From a bacterium (GTDB lineage Bacteria > Patescibacteriota > Minisyncoccia > RBG-13-40-8-A), in contig JAUYCU010000036.1 of assembly GCA_030692145.1 (NCBI GenBank), forward strand, positions 1 through 9,289: 9,289 nucleotides of DNA, in the 5' to 3' direction. The position numbers were made by a program, and so were the translations under genes. The notes under the pieces are model-generated. The model ran no database searches. It was not told where the DNA came from and saw only the letters and a list, made by a program, of their open reading frames with translations. Each line of letters begins with the position of its first letter. Within the stretch, counting starts at the first letter, position 1. Shown one piece after another: positions 1-4,240 of this stretch.

Positions 1-101
1 TTTAAGAATTCTTCTAAAAAATCTTTATCTGTTAAATATTCAACTTTTACATCAATAGCATCTAAAATCAAATGATATCTTTTTGTGGGTTGCTTATTCA
101 T
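1..101 (-). CDS. Partial gene, probable S-adenosylmethionine decarboxylase (SpeD-like) N-terminus
   Basis: Only the first 34 codons are inside the window; the gene runs off the left edge. The ATG is at 101-99 and the peptide begins MNKQPTKRYHLILDAIDV, followed by a DKDFLEEFL segment. The HLxLD stretch followed about 12 residues later by an acidic (D/E)xxFLxxxL helix resembles the N-terminus of prokaryotic AdoMet decarboxylases (SpeD), which make decarboxylated AdoMet for polyamine synthesis. The self-cleavage site and catalytic residues lie outside the window, so the call is tentative. No Shine-Dalgarno sequence is visible; a TGG-TAAAAT extended -10 ends 9 nt before the ATG, suggesting a very short or absent leader. 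Confidence 0.4.
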   Translation of the reverse strand, partial: MNKQPTKRYHLILDAIDVKVEYLTDKDFLEEFL

Positions 102-110
102 AATAATTTC

Positions 111-119
111 ATTTTACCA
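111..119 (-). promoter_or_regulatory. Extended -10 promoter for the left-edge gene
   Basis: On the minus strand the sequence reads TGGTAAAAT, an extended -10 (TGn plus TAAAAT), with the ATG of the left-edge gene 9 nt downstream. No good -35 is visible because the upstream bases belong to a hairpin. The spacing predicts a leader of only about 3 nt. Confidence 0.35.
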
Positions 120-157
120 AAAAATCGTCCTGAGTGAAATCGAATGGACGATTTTTA
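119..157. terminator. Bidirectional hairpin with A/T-tract, REP-like loop
   Basis: The arms AAAATCGTCC and GGACGATTTT enclose a 15-nt loop, TGAGTGAAATCGAAT, and are flanked by A and T runs so that either strand has a U-tract. The CCTGAGTGAAATCGAATGG core resembles the CCTGAGCGAAGTCGAAGG hairpin repeat found in many unrelated bacterial genomes. It probably insulates the left-edge gene from transcription entering from 431. Confidence 0.55.
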
Positions 158-160
158 ACA

Positions 161-194
161 ATTCGAATGGCTTGGGGAATGGTGGGAAAATAAA
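161..194 (+). repeat. Cassette-bounding repeat, copy 1
   Basis: First of four direct copies. The core CGAATGGCTTGGGGAATGG is followed by TGGGAAAATAAA; it has one G fewer in the G-run than copy 2. Its A-rich right end merges with the T-tract of the terminator of the next minus-strand gene. Confidence 0.8.
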
Positions 195-221
195 AAAGCG
201 GCTCCGCTGAGCGGGGCCGCT
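190..221 (-). terminator. Rho-independent terminator of the 66-aa membrane protein gene
   Basis: On the minus strand AGCGGC and GCCGCT pair with an inner CCGCT/AGCGG stem around a one-base loop, followed by TTTTTTATTTT. It begins about 10 nt after the stop codon at 231. The T-tract overlaps the end of repeat copy 1. Confidence 0.8.
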
Positions 222-230
222 GCGACTGGA

Positions 231-431
231 CTATTTGGTCTTTTTTTTGAGGATTTCTTTGCGCGGGTGGAAGATGAAAGCATCGGTAGGGTCACCACTC
301 TCATGAGTGTGAACGATAAAAAAGAAACCTTTCAGTCCGAGAATTCTTAAAATAAGGTGCGGGATAGCCAGAAGCAATACGACAAAGGGACCGATTGAGC
401 CCGCGATTGCCTCTTTTACGACTTCGTTCAT
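231..431 (-). CDS. Small single-pass membrane protein, unknown function (66 aa)
   Basis: I do not recognise the family. I start it at ATG 431-429, although the frame stays open upstream, because AAAGGAG lies 7 nt before this ATG and a near-consensus promoter lies at 462-490; a longer reading would run through the promoter. The protein has a short amphipathic start, a hydrophobic segment at about residues 13-40 (containing FVVLLLAIPHLILRILGL), then a soluble tail that ends very basic (KKKTK). The gene carries its own promoter and terminator and sits alone between repeat copies 1 and 2, so it forms a self-contained expression unit. It could be a small membrane-active peptide such as a toxin or a regulator, but nothing in the sequence decides this. 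Confidence 0.7.
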   Translation of the reverse strand: MNEVVKEAIAGSIGPFVVLLLAIPHLILRILGLKGFFFIVHTHESGDPTDAFIFHPRKEILKKKTK

Positions 432-461
432 CGTTTTTCTCCTTTCGTAAGATCTAAAAAC

Positions 462-490
462 AGAATAGCATATCATCAATTTTCTGTCAA
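462..490 (-). promoter_or_regulatory. Sigma70-type promoter for the 66-aa gene
   Basis: Minus strand: TTGACA (490-485), 17-bp spacer ending ATATGC, then TATTCT (467-462). The TG one base before the -10 makes it an extended -10 promoter. Predicted leader is about 25 nt, with AAAGGAG at 445-439. Confidence 0.7.
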
Positions 491-497
491 GTCTTAT

Positions 498-534
498 CTC
501 GCCGACTGGCTTGGGGAATGGTGGGGAAAATAAA
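498..534 (+). repeat. Cassette-bounding repeat, copy 2
   Basis: The core GACTGGCTTGGGGAATGG continues TGGGGAAAATAAA. Read in frame from 504, it encodes DWLGEWWGK followed by TAA at 531-533. It separates the 66-aa minus gene from the 152-aa plus gene; the -35 box of the latter starts 4 bp after it. Confidence 0.85.
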
Positions 535-537
535 GTA

Positions 538-574
538 TTGACAAAACCTGTAAATATGCTATAATTATAGCATA
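538..574 (+). promoter_or_regulatory. Consensus promoter with 20-bp perfect palindrome over the -10
   Basis: TTGACA (538-543), 16-bp spacer ending ATATGC, TATAAT (560-565). The -10 lies inside a perfect 20-bp palindrome, TATGCTATAATTATAGCATA (555-574), which covers the -10 and the probable start site and could be an operator for a dimeric repressor. The ribosome binding site AAAGGAGGT is at 596-604. Confidence 0.8.
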
Positions 575-610
575 GCTTGAAAGAGCTAAATTTACAAAGG
601 AGGTTTCTCG

Positions 611-1069
611 ATGAGAACCTTAACATCGGAATCGAACTGGGATCGCTGGATTCAGAGGAATCGAATTGTCGATTTCTTCGAGGGAAAAAGGCGCTATGAT
701 GTGTGTGGATCAATAGCTTTCGAATTTGCGGATTACGCTTTCGAGCCCGACGTGGCTCAACTGGCGAATGAAATTCGTGAAATCGACAAGATGTTCCCCT
801 GGCGCGACAACCCCAATCCTAGAGCAGAGTCCCAAAGCATTCGGTATCTCAGCGACGGTAAAATAGTTATTCATAACTTTCACACGCCGCTGAAGGTTTG
901 CTGGTTTCACGTTTATCCTGTGAACAAATTCATCAGAAAAGGACAAGTGTACGCCTATGAGAAGTATCTGAACAAAATCGCCGAGGAGCTTGCGAAGAAA
1001 AAGCTTCCGGGCGTGTCCGAGGTACGTAGCGTACTCGAAGTCCACACAATTTCCAGTTTCAAGGCGTAA
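611..1069 (+). CDS. Orphan 152-aa cytosolic protein, unknown function
   Basis: No family recognised. The ATG at 611 follows AAAGGAGGT with a 6-nt gap, so the start is secure. The protein is soluble with no signal peptide or membrane segment. It is rich in aromatic and charged residues: WDRW near residue 10, MFPWRDNPNPRAE near 80-92, and a probable beta-strand stretch with HNFHTPLKVCWFHVYPVNKF at about 108-127. A basic helix with EELAKKKLPGVSEV lies near the C-terminus. It is the only plus-strand gene in the repeat-bounded array and carries its own promoter, possible operator and strong terminator. By eye its codons look more GC-rich than those of the Ntn-hydrolase and 94-aa neighbours, which would fit separate origins for the units. 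Confidence 0.75.
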   Translation: MRTLTSESNWDRWIQRNRIVDFFEGKRRYDVCGSIAFEFADYAFEPDVAQLANEIREIDKMFPWRDNPNPRAESQSIRYLSDGKIVIHNFHTPLKVCWFHVYPVNKFIRKGQVYAYEKYLNKIAEELAKKKLPGVSEVRSVLEVHTISSFKA

Positions 1070-1072
1070 TTC

Positions 1073-1117
1073 GCCCCGCGAAACGAAGGCCCCGTGCTTT
1101 CGCGCGGGGCTTTTTTT
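1073..1117 (+). terminator. Rho-independent terminator of the 152-aa gene
   Basis: GCCCCGTGC and GCGCGGGGC (1089-1110) form a 9-bp stem with a TTTC loop, followed by seven T. An alternative longer pairing uses GCCCCGCGAAA at 1073-1083. It ends 3 bp before repeat copy 3. Confidence 0.85.
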
Positions 1118-1120
1118 ATT

Positions 1121-1156
1121 CTCGAATGGCTTGAGGAGTGGTGGGGGAATAAAAAA
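1121..1156 (+). repeat. Cassette-bounding repeat, copy 3 (divergent)
   Basis: CTCGAATGGCTTGAGGAGTG then GTGGGGGAATAAAAAA. It differs from the consensus at a few positions (GGGGAA to GAGGAG). It lies between the terminators of two convergent genes, the 152-aa plus gene and the 94-aa minus gene. Confidence 0.8.
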
Positions 1157-1165
1157 TTAATATTT

Positions 1166-1196
1166 AAAAAAGACACACAAATGCGCGTGTGTCTTT
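1166..1196 (-). terminator. Terminator of the 94-aa gene
   Basis: The arms AAAGACACAC and GTGTGTCTTT (1169-1178/1187-1196) enclose an 8-nt loop. On the minus strand the stem is followed by a TTTTTT run, and the hairpin starts 16 nt after the stop codon at 1213. Confidence 0.75.
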
Positions 1197-1212
1197 CTTG
1201 TTTCAAGTAGAA

Positions 1213-1497
1213 TTATTCTTCCTCTTTGTGTAATTCTGATAATTTCGTTTTTAGCAGATAAGGAGCGACTTCGGGAATTGCGGATAGAATTAAATCTTGG
1301 GTGTCTTTATCGAAATAGTGCCAATACTCAACTATTTTGTTTAGTTCTGCTGGTTGTTTCCATGTTTCTCCCTCTTTTCTTTTTTCAAGGATCATTTCAA
1401 TACACCCTAAAGCAAAATCTTTTGGTTCTTTATATCCGCTCGAGCTTTCCCATAAAATTTCTTCTTTTGGTTTTTCGATTTTTCCTTCTTTTCCCAT
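1213..1497 (-). CDS. Orphan 94-aa acidic protein, unknown function
   Basis: No family recognised. ATG at 1497-1495, with AGGAGG 10 nt upstream (1513-1508) and a promoter at 1533-1560. The protein is soluble, highly charged and predicted mostly helical. Its first ~20 residues are Lys/Glu-rich, the middle holds CIEMILEKRKEGETW and KIVEYWHYFDKDTQDLIL, and it ends LSELHKEEE. Length and composition resemble small antitoxins or adaptor proteins, but I see no DNA-binding motif and no partner gene, so no role is assigned. It is alone between repeat copies 3 and 4, again with its own promoter and terminator. Confidence 0.75.
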   Translation of the reverse strand: MGKEGKIEKPKEEILWESSSGYKEPKDFALGCIEMILEKRKEGETWKQPAELNKIVEYWHYFDKDTQDLILSAIPEVAPYLLKTKLSELHKEEE

Positions 1498-1532
1498 AAT
1501 TTTATCTCCTCCTAATTAATTATCATACCTTT

Positions 1533-1560
1533 ATTATAATCTTTTATCTAAAGAGGTCAA
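1533..1560 (-). promoter_or_regulatory. Promoter of the 94-aa gene
   Basis: Minus strand TTGACC (1560-1555), 16-bp spacer, TATAAT (1538-1533). Its -35 region, TTGACCTCTT, is identical to that of the leader promoter at 2735-2763. Confidence 0.7.
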
Positions 1561-1580
1561 TAGAAATCAAAAAATTAAAA

Positions 1581-1617
1581 CTCGACTGGCTTGGGGAATG
1601 GCGGGGAAGGAGAGAAA
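1581..1617 (+). repeat. Cassette-bounding repeat, copy 4
   Basis: CTCGACTGGCTTGGGGAATG then GCGGGGAAGGAGAGAAA; the right third diverges from the other copies. It lies between the promoter of the 94-aa gene and the terminator of the Ntn-hydrolase gene. No further copy was found by eye downstream on either strand. Confidence 0.8.
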
Positions 1618-1640
1618 TTTTACGAGGCTGAACCTCGTAA
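1618..1640 (-). terminator. Hairpin downstream of the Ntn-hydrolase gene
   Basis: TTACGAGG and CCTCGTAA (1620-1627/1633-1640) form an 8-bp perfect stem with a 5-nt loop, followed on the minus strand by AATTTCT. The U-tract is poor, so termination may be partial. Confidence 0.5.
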
Positions 1641-1648
1641 GAATTTTG

Positions 1649-2575
1649 TTAACCAATTTTTAATTCTTTTTGCTTAATCCATTTTGGCCCATCGGGCGTC
1701 AAAACTAAAACATCTATGGGTCCGCCTACTCCAGGGATATCGCCTGGATCAGCTAGAATGCCATCTGAAAATCTTTGAATTGCAGACGTGGTTTGAATCA
1801 CTAAAACACTAAAGTCAATCGCATCTTGCAATGGCATCGTCCCCCAATTAATAGCATATTCAAGATTATTTAATTGTTTTTCAATCTCTTCTTGTTTTTT
1901 TTGTTTTATCGCTTCGTTAACAAAGGCGACATTGAATATTCTTGCGTCCCAACCTTTAATAATCCTTGAAACAACATCTGTTTGACCAATCCAATTTGCC
2001 CCATATTCTTTACCTTTTTCATTACTATCTCGCATTTTTATAATTTCTCCGGGAATATAGACATTATATACCTCGTGAGAACCGCTTGAGTTATAACCAG
2101 CAATAAACAAAACTAATCCCTCAATGGGTGCAATGCCTTCTTTTATATTTCCCATCTTATCCTTTATCTTGAATTTAACATTATACTGTTCTTTTTTTAT
2201 TTCGATAACTTCAAAACCTTGTTTTGTAAAATTTTCTCTTAGCTGGTCGGGTAATTTCTCTAATTGTTCTCGCCAGTTGAATTTCTTGTCGAAAAGATAT
2301 TGAAGTTTTTCAGCCACTTCTCTAACGGACAATTTTTCAACGCCCGTTTCGCGCTTAAATTGTTCAATAAATTTACTAATATTTTTAGGTGTACCATCTT
2401 CCGGCAAAAATGCTAAACCAGTAACCGCAACGGCTACTCTATCATTAATAAGAAAAATCTTAGATGCAGAATCTGACCCAATTCTGGCCATGCCCTTTCT
2501 ATTGCGATAAGTTTGACGACTATCTGCCGCCAAAACTATACCTTCTGGGGTTGTGATATTTATTGCTAATGACAT
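1649..2575 (-). CDS. Proteasome-like Ntn-hydrolase with candidate Ser nucleophile (308 aa)
   Basis: The N-terminus MSLAINITTPEGIVLAADSR matches the first strands of proteasome beta/HslV-type Ntn-hydrolases. If Met1 is removed, Ser2 takes the place of catalytic Thr1, Gly12 of Gly11, Asp18 of Asp17 and Arg20 of Arg19. SKIFLINDRVAVAVTG (38-53) fits the KKIYxIxDxIxxxxAG segment, making Lys39 the counterpart of Lys33. A later strand, LVLFIAGYNSSGSHEVYNVY, matches the beta-subunit segment before the last helices. At 308 aa it is longer than typical beta subunits (about 200-240); the extra is a charged insertion at about residues 90-145 and a C-terminal tail. Known members are peptidases that usually form rings; no ATPase partner is visible here. 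No Shine-Dalgarno precedes the ATG. It follows repeat copy 4 and lies downstream of a candidate attenuator. Confidence 0.75.
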   Translation of the reverse strand: MSLAINITTPEGIVLAADSRQTYRNRKGMARIGSDSASKIFLINDRVAVAVTGLAFLPEDGTPKNISKFIEQFKRETGVEKLSVREVAEKLQYLFDKKFNWREQLEKLPDQLRENFTKQGFEVIEIKKEQYNVKFKIKDKMGNIKEGIAPIEGLVLFIAGYNSSGSHEVYNVYIPGEIIKMRDSNEKGKEYGANWIGQTDVVSRIIKGWDARIFNVAFVNEAIKQKKQEEIEKQLNNLEYAINWGTMPLQDAIDFSVLVIQTTSAIQRFSDGILADPGDIPGVGGPIDVLVLTPDGPKWIKQKELKIG

Positions 2576-2582
2576 ATTCTAT

Positions 2583-2611
2583 ATATTAATATAATTCTAA
2601 TTATTTTTCAA
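2583..2611 (-). promoter_or_regulatory. Possible leaderless promoter of the Ntn-hydrolase
   Basis: Minus strand TTGAAA (2611-2606), 17-bp spacer, TAATAT (2588-2583), with the ATG 7 nt further on. This geometry would start transcription at the ATG itself. The -10 is weak and the region very A/T-rich, so a chance match is possible; the stronger promoter is at 2735-2763. Confidence 0.3.
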
Positions 2612-2627
2612 TTATTATTTCTTAATC

Positions 2628-2728
2628 AAAAAACAACGAGGCGGGTGAAAGTATCCGTAGTCCCTCGTTGTCTAAAATTGGTTTAGGCTTAGCGAGGGAT
2701 TTTTCACCCCTGCGCAGTGTTTAATTGT
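2628..2728 (-). ncRNA. Candidate ~100-nt leader RNA or attenuator upstream of the Ntn-hydrolase
   Basis: Read on the minus strand from a promoter at 2735-2763, the RNA has an outer stem GGGTGAAA/TTTCACCC (2709-2702 with 2650-2643). This encloses TCCCTCG/CGAGGGA (2698-2692 with 2667-2661), which encloses CTAAA/TTTAG (2686-2682 with 2676-2672). A second stem, CAACGAGG/CCTCGTTG (2670-2663 with 2641-2634), is followed by six T and has terminator form. It shares bases with the inner stem, so the two folds exclude each other, as in attenuators and riboswitches. On the plus strand the inner stem is itself followed by TTTTT, so the element may be just a compact bidirectional terminator. I recognise no known riboswitch class. 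Confidence 0.5.
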
Positions 2729-2734
2729 GAATTC

Positions 2735-2763
2735 ATTATACAAACATAAAAGCAAGAGGTCAA
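2735..2763 (-). promoter_or_regulatory. Promoter for the leader RNA / Ntn-hydrolase
   Basis: Minus strand TTGACC (2763-2758), 17-bp spacer, TATAAT (2740-2735). Predicted start near 2728. It is back-to-back with the plus-strand promoter at 2785; the two -35 boxes are 21 bp apart, so the promoters could influence each other. Confidence 0.65.
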
Positions 2764-2784
2764 TATACAACGGCTAAATGCGCC

Positions 2785-2813
2785 TTGACAATTATTCGGT
2801 TATATCCTATATT
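2785..2813 (+). promoter_or_regulatory. Promoter of the 123-aa gene
   Basis: TTGACA (2785-2790), 17-bp spacer, TATATT (2808-2813). Predicted start near 2820. This rules out the in-frame ATG at 2778, which lies upstream of the promoter. Confidence 0.7.
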
Positions 2814-2846
2814 TGTATCAGCAACTTGAAAAGAAAAGAGACCATA

Positions 2847-3218
2847 ATGAGATACGTAATTTTTTATGACATTGCCGGAACCCGGGTTTTCAGCATCAGC
2901 GACAAAGGAGATTCTTGTTTTTTGACAAGAGGAGAGGCGCAGAGAAAAATTCAAAATGCCTTATCAACGATACCTGTGGCGCGTATTAATATTCTTAGGG
3001 AAGTAAAAAGTATTCGCGAAGAAGGACGATATTGGGTTCTAGCCCCAACAGGAGAACACTTAACCGGAGAACAAAGAAAATTGGAAGCCGTAGGGTCGGA
3101 TGCTTTCGACCATCGACACGAAGGCGAGTATCTGCTCAAGAATAAGAATTTTACAGAAGGCAAGTTCGTTATGGACCAAGTTTATTCCTTTCGGATAAAA
3201 GTGAGGATTAAGGAGTAG
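2847..3218 (+). CDS. Orphan 123-aa protein, unknown function
   Basis: No family recognised. I start it at ATG 2847 rather than the in-frame ATG 2778, because the promoter at 2785-2813 lies between them. The ribosome binding site is weak (AAAGAG about 7 nt upstream). The protein is soluble and basic: MRYVIFYDIAGTRVFSI at the start suggests a beta-strand opening, then a helix with RGEAQRKIQNALSTIPVARI, then EGRYWVLAPTGEHLTGEQRK, and it ends in a basic strand, YSFRIKVRIKE. There is no membrane segment. It has its own promoter and a strong terminator, so it is a single-gene unit; its divergent neighbour is the leader RNA and Ntn-hydrolase. Confidence 0.7.
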   Translation: MRYVIFYDIAGTRVFSISDKGDSCFLTRGEAQRKIQNALSTIPVARINILREVKSIREEGRYWVLAPTGEHLTGEQRKLEAVGSDAFDHRHEGEYLLKNKNFTEGKFVMDQVYSFRIKVRIKE

Positions 3219-3228
3219 ATTAAAATCG

Positions 3229-3263
3229 GAGGCATTTTTCTTTTCAGGAAAATGCCTCTTTTT
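3229..3263 (+). terminator. Terminator of the 123-aa gene
   Basis: GAGGCATTTT and AAAATGCCTC form a 10-bp stem followed by a T-run, starting about 10 nt after the stop codon. Confidence 0.85.
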
Positions 3264-3276
3264 GTATCTTAGAAAT

Positions 3277-3315
3277 GAAAAAGCCCGGGCCAACCTTGGG
3301 GTTAACGCGGGCTTT
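3277..3315 (-). terminator. Duplicated terminator hairpin, copy A
   Basis: Minus strand: AAAGCCCG and CGGGCTTT arms with an inner AACC/GGTT pairing, then TTTTTC, downstream of the 108-aa membrane gene. It matches the element at 3747-3785 at all but one of about 38 positions. Confidence 0.8.
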
Positions 3316-3342
3316 AGTTTTTTTGCTTGGAACCTGTTGCGG

Positions 3343-3669
3343 TCAGCACGGCCAATGTTCGTCGTCGAGTCCGTCCAAATAATCATCAATGTTTTCTCCG
3401 TAGATGGTTATCGGCACATACAGAACAGAATAAAGAACAAACATCATAAAGAAGATGCTCGTAGGCAAACACAGAAAAGCAGCAATTTCGAAGCCAACGA
3501 TAGGTTCTGCCAATGCGAGCAGAAAGAAAAAAGCACCGAGAGCAATAAACCAAAAAAAATAGAACAGGACAGCTCTTTGGGTTTTTCTCTTCGGATTCCT
3601 GATGATAAGCGAGACCAGAAAAAGGATTGAGTCACAAATTCCCTTAAAGATAGCTCTTATGATATTCAT
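3343..3669 (-). CDS. Small multi-pass membrane protein, unknown function (108 aa)
   Basis: No family recognised. ATG 3669-3667, with AAAGGAGG 10 nt upstream (3687-3680) and a near-consensus promoter. There are probably three hydrophobic segments: about residues 10-23 (ICDSILFLVSLII), 34-55 (VLFYFFWFIALGAFFFLLALA) and 62-90 (AAFLCLPTSIFFMMFVLYSVLY). An acidic tail, ENIDDYLDGLDDEHWPC, ends in Cys. A basic loop, RNPKRKTQR, lies between segments 1 and 2, which predicts that loop is cytosolic. It is flanked by the two copies of the duplicated terminator and lies in line with the next small membrane gene, but each has its own promoter. The stop is TGA. Confidence 0.75.
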   Translation of the reverse strand: MNIIRAIFKGICDSILFLVSLIIRNPKRKTQRAVLFYFFWFIALGAFFFLLALAEPIVGFEIAAFLCLPTSIFFMMFVLYSVLYVPITIYGENIDDYLDGLDDEHWPC

Positions 3670-3712
3670 TTTTAAAGAACCTCCTTTTTGTTCAGAAATT
3701 CAAGATATTCAA

Positions 3713-3741
3713 AACATAGCATATTGTCAAATCTTTGTCAA
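3713..3741 (-). promoter_or_regulatory. Promoter of the 108-aa membrane gene
   Basis: Minus strand TTGACA (3741-3736), 17-bp spacer ending ATATGC, TATGTT (3718-3713). Extended -10. It begins only 5 bp from terminator copy B of the upstream gene. Confidence 0.7.
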
Positions 3742-3746
3742 GACAA

Positions 3747-3785
3747 GAAAAAGCCCGGGCCAACCTTGAGGTTAACGCGGGCTTT
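3747..3785 (-). terminator. Duplicated terminator hairpin, copy B
   Basis: Same hairpin as 3277-3315, offset by 470 bp, with one substitution in the loop region (CTTGAGG versus CTTGGGG). It lies 12 nt after the stop of the 120-aa membrane gene and ends in TTTTTC on the minus strand. Confidence 0.8.
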
Positions 3786-3796
3786 TGTGGGCCGGG

Positions 3797-4159
3797 TCAA
3801 AAGATTTTCTTGAAAAAACCGGCGATGAGACGGAAGAATCCGCCGAGAAAAACGAACTTGAAAACGACGACGATAAAACTGATAAGCAGGGGCAACGGCC
3901 AGAGAGCAATTGAGATCGCCATCGTCAAATCTCGATCGATCTTGTCCTTCTTGTCGGAGCTGAACGCATCGTACCAGTGAACCTGGTTCTGGAATTTCTG
4001 GAAAGCATTCAGCTGTTCGCCGCGCTCCATCTTATCGACGGCGTTGACGTAGCTCTTGCCGGCATAGTAACCGATGTTGCAGTAGGCGGCGATGAACAGG
4101 AAAACGATCAAGCAGGCGATGACTTCAGACACGACCTTCGACTTGAGAATGTTTTTCAT
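3797..4159 (-). CDS. Small two-helix membrane protein, unknown function (120 aa)
   Basis: No family recognised. ATG 4159-4157, with AAAGGAG 8 nt upstream (4174-4168) and a consensus promoter at 4213-4240. Hydrophobic segments lie at about residues 10-33 (containing IACLIVFLFIAAYCNIGYYA) and 79-112 (containing ALWPLPLLISFIVVVFKFVF). Between them is a 45-residue charged loop, KMERGEQLNAFQKFQNQVHW followed by SSDKKDKIDRDL. The protein ends with the basic, aromatic GFFKKIF. The loop probably faces one side as an interaction surface. By eye its base composition is richer in G and C than that of neighbouring genes. The stop is TGA. Confidence 0.75.
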   Translation of the reverse strand: MKNILKSKVVSEVIACLIVFLFIAAYCNIGYYAGKSYVNAVDKMERGEQLNAFQKFQNQVHWYDAFSSDKKDKIDRDLTMAISIALWPLPLLISFIVVVFKFVFLGGFFRLIAGFFKKIF

Positions 4160-4212
4160 TGTTTAACTCCTTTCAAAGTGCGAAATTTAGTAGGATATTA
4201 TCCCACAATATA

Positions 4213-4240
4213 ATTATAGCATATTGGCATAATTTGTCAA
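4213..4240 (-). promoter_or_regulatory. Consensus promoter of the 120-aa membrane gene
   Basis: Minus strand TTGACA (4240-4235), 16-bp spacer ending ATATGC, TATAAT (4218-4213). The -35 and last six spacer bases match the promoter at 538-565 closely. Confidence 0.75.

Noticed and set aside
432..713. Upstream extension of the 66-aa gene to 160 aa
   Set aside because: It would run through a promoter, repeat copy 2 and the opposing gene's promoter; a good ribosome binding site sits at the internal ATG 431.
710..1045. 111-aa minus-strand ORF opposite the 152-aa gene
   Set aside because: No promoter or ribosome binding site; the plus strand has a full expression unit.
161..1617. Repeats as a CRISPR array
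   Set aside because: Only four imperfect copies, with spacers of about 300-590 bp that contain genes; no short uniform spacers and no cas genes.
161..1617. Repeats as classical integron attC sites
   Set aside because: No inverted R''/L'' and L'/R' boxes, no GTTRRRY core, and no imperfect dyad; also no integrase gene in the window.
2634..2709. tRNA or known riboswitch in the 2.6-kb intergenic region
   Set aside because: No cloverleaf and no consensus I recognise from purine, TPP, SAM, c-di-GMP, fluoride or ZTP classes; kept only as a candidate leader.
2778..2846. Longer 146-aa start for the gene ending at 3218
   Set aside because: The upstream ATG precedes the promoter at 2785-2813 and would not be transcribed from it.
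3262..3630. 122-aa plus-strand ORF beginning in the terminator region
   Set aside because: It starts inside a terminator and is antisense to a membrane gene with promoter and ribosome binding site.
3343..4159. Alternative genetic code with UGA as glycine
   Set aside because: Two good genes end in TGA directly before terminators, and no in-frame TGA was needed to extend any gene.
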